Shown: in pieces, positions 5,451 through 10,345 of the stretch | How positions within the stretch are numbered: position 1 is the first letter of the stretch | Layout of the letters: every line of letters starts with the position of its first letter | Notes under the pieces: generated by a model | The model's database searches: none | Told to the model about the DNA's origin: nothing | The model's input: only the letters and a program-made list of their open reading frames with translations | Made by a program: the position numbers and the translations under genes | Assembly: GCA_026770585.1 (NCBI GenBank) | Contig: MU646417.1 | Span: 71,201-81,780, forward strand | Length of the DNA: 10,580 nt | Origin: Baffinella frigidus | Taxonomy: Eukaryota; Cryptophyceae; Cryptomonadales; Baffinellaceae | Direction: 5' to 3'

Positions 5451-5524
5451 GCTCATAGACTTTTGGATCACTCATCTTAAGGCTCGAGAATAATGATGAT
5501 GATGATGAAGAAGAAGAAGAAGGA
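5451..5524 (+). repeat. Dispersed repeat with (ATG)n(AAG)n tail, copy C
   Basis: It starts gctcatagacttttg like copies A and B and keeps tcactca and aaggctc, lacks about 27 bp of the body, then resumes at gaga.taat and ends in ATG and AAG triplets. The preceding gacggta is shared with copy B. Three copies with three different tail lengths support a dispersed family rather than a local duplication. Confidence 0.7.
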
Positions 5525-5527
5525 GAT

Positions 5528-5629
5528 ACCGCGCGGTGAAGGTTTCTAGTTTCTGGTTTCTGGTTTCTGGTTTGGGGTTTGGGGTTTGGGGTTTGGGGTT
5601 TGGGGTTAAGGGGTACCGCGCGGTGCAGG
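5528..5629 (+). repeat. Heptad cassette 1 bounded by ACCGCGCGGTGNAGG
   Basis: ACCGCGCGGTGAAGG (5528-5542) and ACCGCGCGGTGCAGG (5615-5629) enclose about ten heptads, first GGTTTCT and then GGTTTGG, ending gggttaagggg. The boundary motif contains the palindrome ACCGCGCGGT. Cassette 2 has the same layout with a three-fold longer array, so the two are paralogous with independent array expansion. Confidence 0.9.
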
Positions 5630-5735
5630 ACGCGAGCGGAGCTCATAACCCTAAACCCTTACCCCTAACCCCCAAACCATAAAACCATAAAACCAGAAAC
5701 CACCCCGAAATGCACTCCTCGACCTGCGATGTGCC
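5628..5735 (+). repeat. 52-bp module copy 1, interrupted by C-rich heptads
   Basis: The module (ggacgcgagcggagcac..., then gaaatgcactcctcgacctg, then cgatgtgcc) is continuous at 6142-6193, 6334-6385 and 6623-6674. Here about 55 bp of C-rich telomere-like heptads (accctaaaccctt, ccctaacccccaaacc, 5647-5700) split it after ggagc. The insert has the opposite orientation to the arrays on either side. Confidence 0.85.
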
Positions 5736-5795
5736 TTTTTGCTTTACACTAAGTCTTTTTACTTTACAAACGATGTGCCGCTGACAGACGCGTTG

Positions 5796-5833
5796 GGTCA
5801 CGTGGCTGCGGAATATCCCGCAGCCACGTGACC
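5796..5833. other. Long hairpin H1, 16-bp perfect stem
   Basis: Arms GGTCACGTGGCTGCGG (5796-5811) and the exact inverse (5818-5833) enclose six bases. The flank to about 5895 (ttcaacaacccca, then t.gaaata, ccagcct.gagtggg) is a diverged duplicate of that following H2 at 6963-7004. The stems differ between H1 and H2 but stay fully paired. Confidence 0.9.
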
Positions 5834-5901
5834 AAGCCTGGTACACATTTCAACAACCCCACTTTTAAAATACTCCCTCGTCCAGCCTTGAGTGGGGGGG
5901 C

Positions 5902-6143
5902 ACCGCGCGGTGGAGGTTTCTGGTTTCTGGTTTGGGGTTTCTGGTTTCTGGTTTCTGGTTTGGGGTTTCTGGTTTCTGGTTTCTGGTTTCTGGTTTCTGG
6001 TTTCTGGTTTCTGGTTTCTGGTTTCTGGTTTCTGGTTTGGGGTTTCTGGTTTCTGGTTTCTGGTTTCTGGTTTGGGGTTTCTGGTTTGGGGTTTCTGGTT
6101 TGGGGTTTGGGGTTTCGGGTTAAGAGGTACCGCGCGGTGGAGG
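5902..6143 (+). repeat. Heptad cassette 2 bounded by identical ACCGCGCGGTGGAGG
   Basis: The 15-mer ACCGCGCGGTGGAGG is identical at 5902-5916 and 6129-6143. Between them about 29 heptads alternate GGTTTCT and GGTTTGG, ending in gggtttcgggttaagaggt. All three plus-strand frames stay open and give Phe-Trp-Phe-Leu-Val-Ser-Gly repeats; this follows from a 7-bp period (21 bp = 7 codons) and is not evidence of a protein. Related flank sequence without any array occurs at 6843-6863 (GCGGTGGAGGACGCGAGC). Confidence 0.95.
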
Positions 6144-6193
6144 ACGCGAGCAGAGCACCATCCCGAAATGCACTCCTCGACCTGCGATGCGCC
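6142..6193 (+). repeat. 52-bp module copy 2
   Basis: Uninterrupted copy directly after cassette 2, followed by tttttgctttacactaagtc. Copies of module plus this T-rich follower also occur at 5735-5760, 6674 and 7153. In the minus strand the module reads SQVEECISGWCSARV, but copies show no codon-position pattern. Confidence 0.85.
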
Positions 6194-6200
6194 TTTTTGC

Positions 6201-6240
6201 TTTACACTAAGTCTTTTTACTTTACACTAAGTCTTTTTAC
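6201..6240 (+). repeat. Perfect 20-bp tandem duplication
   Basis: tttacactaagtctttttac occurs twice head to tail. TTTTTGCTTTACACT (6194-6208) is exactly inverted at 6294-6308, so the block can fold back on the A-rich repeat that follows. Confidence 0.95.
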
Positions 6241-6250
6241 TAGCAAAAAA

Positions 6251-6674
6251 CAACAGACTGGTTTGTAAAGCAAACAGCCACAACGCAAAAAGCAGTGTAA
6301 AGCAAAAAAACTTTAGGCTAGTTTGTAAAGTAAGGACGCGAGCGGAGCACCATCCCGAAATGCACTCCTCGACCTGCGATGTGCCTGAATCAGAGGGAAG
6401 CAGAGAGACTAGTTTGTAAAGCAAAAAGCCAAAAAAAAACGAAAAGCAGTGTAAAGCAAATGTGCCTGAACCAGAGGGAAGCAGCGAGACTAGTTTGTAA
6501 AGCAAAAGTCCAGAAACGAAAAGCAGTGTAAAGCAAAAGACAACAGACTAGTTTGTAAAGCAAACAGCCACAACGCAAAAAGCAGTGTAAAGCAAATAAA
6601 ATTAGGCTAGTTTGTAAAGTAAGGACGCGAGCGGAGCACCATCCCGAAATGCACTCCTCGACCTGCGATGCGCC
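6251..6674 (+). repeat. Nested duplication: 135-bp unit twice, 80-bp unit twice
   Basis: 6251-6385 and 6541-6674 are near identical (gtttgtaaagcaaacagcca, acaacgcaaaaagcag, then the 52-bp module at 6334 and 6623). Between them, 6381-6461 and 6462-6540 are tandem copies of an 80-bp unit (gtgcctgaa.cagagggaag). All units share AGTTTGTAAAG and AGTGTAAAGC, the inverse of the T-rich follower of the module. No gene is supported; minus frames rich in Leu/Phe are composition-driven. Confidence 0.9.
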
Positions 6675-6962
6675 TTTTTGCTTTACACTTAGTTTTTTTA
6701 CTTGACAAACACGTCCTCGGATTTTTGCTTTTTAATCCGGCGACTCGTGGTACGAATCAAGAAAACCGAAAAAGGAGATTTGCTCTCGTTGTGAGGGGGG
6801 TGGGTTAAGCTTGAAAAAGGATTTCACAGGCCCGCCTCGGCAGCGGTGGAGGACGCGAGCGGACCACTCGAGGCTAGAAATGTGACTATTTTTAAAGTTT
6901 TAATTTTACAAGTCCTTTACAAGTGGACCGCTGTGTAGTAATTTTCACACAAATAGGGTTGT
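6675..6962. repeat. Diverged repeat block with one shared segment
   Basis: 6749-6808 (gtacgaatcaag, then gatttgctc.cgtt, then gggggtggg) is a diverged copy of 7531-7584. In both cases a hairpin precedes it: CGGATT/AATCCG near 6718-6739 and GGTCGTCGG/CCGACGACC at 7506-7526. The 6843-6863 segment resembles the cassette right flank but has no heptads. Otherwise nothing is recognised. Confidence 0.6.
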
Positions 6963-7004
6963 TTGGTCACGTATCTGGGGGAATTACCCCAGATACGTGA
7001 CCAA
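6963..7004. other. Long hairpin H2, 18-bp perfect stem
   Basis: TTGGTCACGTATCTGGGG (6963-6980) and its exact inverse (6987-7004) enclose gaatta. Compared with H1, three stem positions have changed on both arms so that pairing is preserved. The following 7017-7076 is the diverged copy of 5838-5895. Confidence 0.9.
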
Positions 7005-7082
7005 GCGTGCCCGTGACTGGTACAAATTTCAACAACCCCACATTTGAAATACCCCCTCTTCCAGCCTCGAGTGGGAGCACGC

Positions 7083-7137
7083 GATATGCAACCCGAATTC
7101 CGAATCCTGAATCCCGAACCCCAAACCCCGATATGCA
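7083..7137. repeat. C-rich heptad tract bounded by GATATGCA
   Basis: GATATGCA at 7083-7090 and 7130-7137 encloses 39 bp of heptads (gaattcc, gaatcct, gaatccc, gaacccc, aaacccc). The right copy is also the start of the truncated 52-bp module (atgcactcctcgacctgcga). The arrangement looks like an insertion with target duplication. Confidence 0.75.
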
Positions 7138-7177
7138 CTCCTCGACCTGCGATAGTGACTTTTTGCTTTACACTAAG

Positions 7178-7228
7178 TGGGGGTTTGGTGTTTGGTGTTT
7201 GGTGTTTGGTGTTTGGTGTTTGATATGC
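7178..7228 (+). repeat. GTTTGGT heptad array ending at GATATGC
   Basis: Six GTTTGGT units follow gctttacactaagtggg and stop at GATATGC (7222-7228), the same motif that bounds the tract at 7083-7137. gcggccc and tgga.gcgcacagat after it recur at 7591-7618. Confidence 0.9.
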
Positions 7229-7266
7229 GGCCCCTCGGCGTGGATGCGCACAGATTAATAGTGATT

Positions 7267-7403
7267 GGATCTGGTTTTAGATTCGTAAAGTGGCTCGTTC
7301 TGGTACAAATAATAAAACTAATGCGGCTACAAGTCACTTATAGCTCCATGAGTGTTATTATTTGTACCAGAACGAGCCACTTTACGAATCTAAAACCAGA
7401 TCC
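7267..7403. mobile_element. 137-bp foldback with perfect 48-bp arms
   Basis: Arms 7267-7314 and 7356-7403 are identical inverses over all 48 bases (starting GGATCTGGTTTTAGATTCG), with a 41-base loop. No coding content. The flanks show no clear target duplication. Perfect arms imply recent origin or ongoing gene conversion. The tggtacaaat near the loop side also occurs at 7018-7028. Confidence 0.95.
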
Positions 7404-7650
7404 TGGTACTATGAAGATCAAAACCTCGCTAGTTCCGAGGGAGAGGACCACCAGCCCTCAAAATGCGACCAAACCGTCTTTCCTCCTCGCCCGATTTGCA
7501 CCACAGGTCGTCGGGATCCGACGACCTCCCGTACGAATCAAGGGGATTGGCAGAGGTGATTTGCTCCCGTTCGGAGGGGGTGGGAACCTTGCGGCCCTCC
7601 GTGTGGACGCGCACAGATCGGAACCGCGCCTCCTTGTTCACCTGGGTGGA
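7404..7650. repeat. Diverged repeat with hairpin 7506-7526
   Basis: The perfect hairpin GGTCGTCGG-GAT-CCGACGACC is followed by the segment shared with 6749-6808 and by the gcgcacagat flank shared with 7228-7255. Open frames on both strands (for example 7429-7641 minus) have no recognisable domain. Confidence 0.6.
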
Positions 7651-7935
7651 GGGTTTAGGGTTTAGGGTTTAGGGTTTAGGGTGCGGGATTTAGGGTTTAG
7701 GGTTTAGGGTTTAGGGTTCAGGGTTTAGGGTTTAGGGTTTAGGGTGCGGGATTTGGGTTTTGGGTTTAGGGTTTAGGGTTTAGGGTTTAGGGTTAGGGTT
7801 CAGGGTTTAGGGTTTAGTGGCTATGGTTTATGGTTTAGGGTTTAAGGTTTAGGGTTTGGGGGCTAGGGTTTAGGGTTTAGTGGCTAGGGTTTAGGGTTTA
7901 GGGTTTAGGGTTTAGGGTTTAGGGTTTAGGGTTAA
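7651..7935 (+). repeat. Interstitial telomeric array, TTTAGGG
   Basis: About 40 units, mostly perfect GGGTTTA, with variants such as GTGCGGGA (twice), GGGTTCA and GTGGCTA. This is the most canonical telomere tract in the window and is flanked on both sides by ordinary sequence. Orientation is G-rich rightward. It could be an internal telomere-like array or an ancient healed break. Confidence 0.97.
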
Positions 7936-8040
7936 GCTGGCTGCCGGAATCCATCTAGAGAATATGCAGCGAATCGACCGAAAGGTGCCCCCTATCCCCT
8001 AACCCCACCCCGGCTCTCGCGAAACCCACCCTGGCTCTGC
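7936..8040. other. Spacer without gene
   Basis: A C-rich stretch with cccaccc.ggctct twice (near 8003 and 8026). gcatggatagcctc at 8038-8051 also occurs at 3675-3688, both followed by gtggt two bases later, a short dispersed match of 19 of 21. Confidence 0.5.
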
Positions 8041-8052
8041 ATGGATAGCCTC

Positions 8053-8360
8053 ATGTGGTATCCTATGCTATCCTTTTCTATCCTATTCTATCCTATTTTA
8101 TCCTTTTCTATCTCATTCTATCCTTTTCTATCCTTTTCTATCCTATGCTATCCTTTTCTATCCTATTCTATCCTATTCTATCCTTTTCTATCCTTTTCTA
8201 TCCCTTTCTATCCCTTTCTATCTTATACTATCCTATTCTATCCTATTCCATCCTATTCTATCCTATTCTATCCTGCGGATCATGTGCCGAGGATACTCGA
8301 TTCTTTGCCCGTTCTATCCTATTCTATCCTTTTCCATCCTTTTCTATCCTATTCTATCCT
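8053..8360 (+). repeat. TATCC/TATTC pentamer array
   Basis: Alternating pentamers (tatcc, tattc, ttttc) give a 10-bp super-period over about 220 bp, break at 8277-8313 (gcggatcatgtgccgagg...) and resume to 8360. Pyrimidine-rich plus strand. The Ser/Phe/Tyr/Pro open frames it gives are artefacts. Confidence 0.97.
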
Positions 8361-8410
8361 ACACGCCACAGCATCCTACGGCCTGCCGAACGTTGACGCC
8401 GATACTATGT

Positions 8411-8584
8411 TAGAGCGCTGTGCAGAGAAGTTGGCCACGGAAATAATGGAAAATCGAGAAATTGGAGCCATTTTGTCAACTTTTGAGAAATTTAGTACCA
8501 CGAATTTCTCAAAAGTGGACGAAATGGCTCCAATTTCCCCATTTTCCCATTTTCCGGTGGCCAACTTCTCTGCACAGCGCTCTA
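8411..8584. mobile_element. 174-bp foldback with 82-bp arms and candidate 10-bp target duplication
   Basis: Arms 8411-8492 and 8503-8584 are inverse with 73 of 82 matches (end TAGAGCGCTGTGCAGAGAAG). ATACTATGTT occurs at 8402-8411 and again at 8593-8602, a possible target duplication, although nine extra bases lie on the right side. Duplications of 9-10 bp are typical of Mutator-like elements, but no transposase is present. Part of the arm (gtgcagagaagtt.gcc) recurs at 8749-8766 within the neighbouring minus-strand coding module, so the arms may have captured gene sequence. Confidence 0.8.
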
Positions 8585-8595
8585 CCACCAAAATA

Positions 8596-8814
8596 CTATG
8601 TTGATGCCAAAATTGATTTCGAAAGAGTTGAGGGTTCAGAGAGGACCATTTTGAGTGCTTCGACGGCGTCGGTGAGGGCTGCGACGCACGCCGACGCCCG
8701 TACCAGATCCGAGCTCCGATTCACAACCTGTTTTGCATAGAGCAAACGTGCAGAGAAGTTAGCCGCCGAAGCAGAAAAATACGAAAACGGTTGACGTTTT
8801 GGTACTCGTGGACA
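8596..8814 (-). pseudogene. Unidentified conserved protein module, copy A
   Basis: The minus-strand open frame has 72 codons from the stop-bounded edge at 8814 to TAG at 8598-8596, with no initial ATG. The central part reads ANFSARLLYAKQVVNRSSDL, then VRASACVAALTDAVEALKMV, probably helical and Ala/Val/Leu-rich; the end is Ser/Leu-rich. Copy B (8915-9087) matches it. In the aligned 27 codons, seven differences are at third positions and few at first or second, and the only gap is six bases, in frame. That pattern indicates descent under protein-level selection. I do not recognise the family. The stop codon lies inside the candidate target duplication of the neighbouring foldback, so the natural C-terminus may be missing. 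Could be an exon. Confidence 0.6.
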
Positions 8815-8947
8815 TTAGGAGGGCCGGATGAGGCAGAGCGTGAGACACGCCAAGGCAGTCACCTCGGACAGTTGGCTTCGGCGTCCGCGTGACCGGTCAC
8901 GCGTGCGTTCACGAGACGTTTTGGTACTCGTGGACATTAGGAGGGCC
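8793..8947 (+). repeat. Perfect 33-bp direct repeats bracketing an inserted palindromic module
   Basis: 8793-8825 and 8915-8947 are identical (gacgttttggtactcgtg, then gacattaggagggcc). Between them, 8826-8914 includes the inverted copy of 4112-4181 with its 18-bp palindrome (8886-8903). On the minus strand the 33-mer reads ALLMSTSTKTS, which continues the DAVEALL of copy B, so the palindromic block interrupts that module. Confidence 0.85.
8845..8915. repeat. Palindrome-centred module, copy 2 (inverted)
   Basis: Reverse complement of 4112-4181. Across 4124-4181 there is one substitution and one single-base gap. The two copies are about 4.7 kb apart, which implies recent movement or conversion. 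Confidence 0.9.
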
Positions 8948-9087
8948 TCGACGGCGTCGTGTTCGGAGTGCTTGTGTTTAGGGTTTATGGTCAGGGTTTA
9001 GAAGGCGTCAGTGAGGACTGCAACACACGCCCTAACCAGATCCGAGCTCCGGTTCACAACCTGCGCCGCATAGATAAAACGACGGGA
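8915..9087 (-). pseudogene. Unidentified conserved protein module, copy B, broken by a telomere-like insert
   Basis: The minus strand reads RRFIYAAQVVNRSSDLVRA, then CVAVLTDAF and a TAA (8998). After a 51-bp insert it resumes DAVEALLMSTSTKTS (8957-8915). Copy A has the uninterrupted LTDAVEALKM. The insert carries gtgtttagggtttatgg, and GGCGTC is present at both edges (8953-8958, 9004-9009). The frame would be kept (51 = 17 codons) but the insert brings the stop. Upstream, an extra stretch of about 105 bp (around 9080-9185) separates it from gtgcagaga.gt.agc, which directly precedes copy A. Function unknown. Confidence 0.6.
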
Positions 9088-9221
9088 TTACATAGGGACG
9101 GCATACCATTCAATTAGGCCAGCCAATTAAATAAAGGCGTTAAGTAGAGGGGCTGATCTGTGCATCATATCCTTCTTAGGAGAGAGTGCAGAGACGTGAG
9201 CTGTCGAAACAATGCATAAAC
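9088..9221. other. Spacer, probably an insertion relative to copy A
   Basis: In copy A the motifs gcatag and gtgcagag are 12 bp apart; here they are about 118 bp apart. The extra sequence is AT-leaning with no open frame and no obvious terminal repeats. Confidence 0.5.
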
Positions 9222-9290
9222 TTCATAGGCTAACGGACTAAAAAGGGGGTGGTTAGGCCTACGGTATTGACTACGGTAGGCCGTAGGGGC
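9222..9290. repeat. CCTACGG-type dispersed repeat, copy 2
   Basis: ttcataggctaacgg.ct followed by ggtta, then GGCCTACGG (9256-9264), a CTACGGTAGG core and CCGTAGG (9281-9287). It aligns with 1181-1250 in the same orientation. Confidence 0.75.
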
Positions 9291-9305
9291 CTAGAGGGGT
9301 TCCCC

Positions 9306-9329
9306 CGCATATTCTACCGCATATTCTAC
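9306..9329 (+). repeat. 12-bp tandem duplication
   Basis: CGCATATTCTAC occurs twice head to tail. Confidence 0.95.
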
Positions 9330-9364
9330 CACACCGTGGGATTTGTGTGTGTGAGAGAGAGAGT

Positions 9365-9410
<46 letters not shown>

Positions 9411-9507
9411 GAAAGGGAGAGAGAGAGAGGAAGAGGGAGAGAGGGAGAGGGAGAGGGAGAGAGGGAGAGGGAGAGGGAGAGGGAGAGGGAGAGAGGGAGA
9501 GGGAGAG
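9327..9507 (+). repeat. GA microsatellite with ccacaccgtgggattt start
   Basis: taccacaccgtgggatttg leads into GTGTGTG and then about 155 bp of GAGAGA/GGGAGA. The leader is the inverse of the leaders at 9681-9709 and 9895-9925, so this block is inverted relative to the two TC blocks to the right. Confidence 0.95.
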
Positions 9508-9510
9508 CAC

Positions 9511-9575
9511 CTTCATATGGCCTTGCAGCACTCGATGTGCCCCAGCCACACAGCCACAATGCACGCAAGCTCTAG
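9511..9575 (-). pseudogene. Ankyrin-like module 3 (one-base deletion)
   Basis: The minus strand reads LELACIVAVWLGHIECCK. The motif A..VAVWLGHIEC.K fits the ankyrin helix pattern (A...GH.ECVK). Compared with modules 1 and 2 it has a silent ATC/ATT change, Phe to Cys, and lacks one base at 9513-9514, which makes TGG into TGA. It lies outside the longer frame because the adjoining GA tract is out of phase. Confidence 0.6.
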
Positions 9576-9623
9576 CTTCTCTCTCTCTCTCTCTCCCTCT
9601 CCTCTCTCTCTCTCTTCTCTCTA

Positions 9624-9669
<46 letters not shown>

Positions 9670-9805
9670 CCTCCCTCTCTCTCTCACACACAAATCCAAC
9701 GGTGTGGTAGGAATGCACCTTCCATATGGCTTTGAAGCACTCGATGTGCCCCAGCCACACAGCCACGATGCACGCAAGCTCTAGCTTCTCTCTCTCTCTC
9801 TCTCC

Positions 9806-9842
<37 letters not shown>

Positions 9843-10024
9843 CCTCTTCTCTCTCTCCCTCTCCTCTCTCTCTCTCCTCTCTCCCACACTCCCTCTCTCT
9901 CACACACAAATCCAACGGTGTGGTAAGGATGAACCTTCCATATGGCCTTGAAGCACTCGATGTGCCCCAGCCACACAGCCACGATGCAGGCAAGCTCGAG
10001 ATTTGCCGCCCCTGCCAAAACCAA
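9572..10024 (-). CDS. Open frame with two ankyrin-like modules joined by Arg/Glu tracts
   Basis: The uninterrupted minus-strand frame has about 150 codons from a TTG at 10024 (no ATG; a preceding TTTTGGCAG|G could be a splice acceptor) to TAG at 9574-9572. Order: AANLELACIVAVWLGHIECF at the start, then KAIWKVHPYHTVGFVCE, an Arg/Glu run encoded by (GA)n, a second identical LELACIVAVWLGHIEC module (9719-9784) and a second Arg/Glu run. Ankyrin motifs bind protein partners; each module is only about two-thirds of a repeat. Differences between modules 1 and 2 are all silent (CTC/CTA, GCC/GCG, AAG/AAA). Alternatively the modules are exons and the GA tracts intronic, since AAG|GTTCAT fits a donor. 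Not expressed for certain. Confidence 0.45.
9578..9690 (+). repeat. TC microsatellite between ankyrin-like modules 3 and 2
   Basis: CT dinucleotides with CCT interruptions, ending tctctcacacacaaatcc. It is part of a 208-bp tandem unit (module plus microsatellite). Confidence 0.97.
9787..9906 (+). repeat. TC microsatellite between ankyrin-like modules 2 and 1
   Basis: Same structure as 9578-9690 with different interruptions, ending ctctcacacacaaatcc. The unit length here is 216 bp, so the microsatellite and not the coding part changes length. Confidence 0.97.
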
Positions 10025-10059
10025 GCATTCAGGGTTTAGGATTCCACCTTTACCTTAAG

Positions 10060-10236
10060 ATGGCTACACCATCTACGGGTAAAGTTGATTCTCACCAGGC
10101 AAACACGCCAAAAATGTTGGGAATTGGAGCCCTTCGTGGGCGCTGCAATGTTTTTTTGTATCACGAAACACTTTTAGCGCGAAACGTTGCGTGTGAAATT
10201 CCCACTTGTGACATGGCGTGGCTCCTGTATCGATGA
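10060..10236 (+). CDS. Small hypothetical ORF, 58 codons
   Basis: ATG at 10060 in a favourable eukaryotic context (A at -3, G at +4) to TGA at 10234-10236. It begins MATPSTGKVDSHQANTPKML and ends CEIPTCDMAWLLYR. It is not low complexity and uses varied codons, but no family is recognised. The frame is open upstream to about 10003, so it could be part of an exon. A chance frame is possible. Confidence 0.3.
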   Translation: MATPSTGKVDSHQANTPKMLGIGALRGRCNVFLYHETLLARNVACEIPTCDMAWLLYR

Positions 10237-10345
10237 GGGCGACCTAGGGTTCAGGGGTACCTCGCTCATAAGAAACGCCCCCCCCCCTTGGACCCCCATA
10301 GGACCCTAGGCATGGTCCTACGGTAGGGTCTTAGGGGTGGTTTCG
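10237..10345. repeat. CCTACGG-type dispersed repeat, copy 3, with hairpin
   Basis: TAGGACC (10299-10305) and GGTCCTA (10314-10320) form a hairpin, overlapping CCTACGGTAGG at 10317-10327. gtcttaggggt after it is roughly inverse to acccctaag at 4275. A run of ten C lies at 10278-10287. Confidence 0.65.

Noticed and set aside
5828-6268. Long Phe/Trp/Leu/Val/Gly open frames across cassette 2, like a membrane protein
   Set aside because: A 7-bp repeat without stop codons leaves all three frames open with a 7-residue period; the peptide is a by-product.
5838-7076. Conserved plus-strand peptide GT.FNNPTF.I in two copies (5838-5895 and 7017-7076)
   Set aside because: Differences between the two copies fall at first and second codon positions as often as third, in both strands, so the similarity is better explained as a noncoding duplication.
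8041-8604. 187-codon Ser/Phe/Tyr/Pro plus-strand frame
   Set aside because: It is encoded by the TATCC pentamer array and then runs into a foldback arm.
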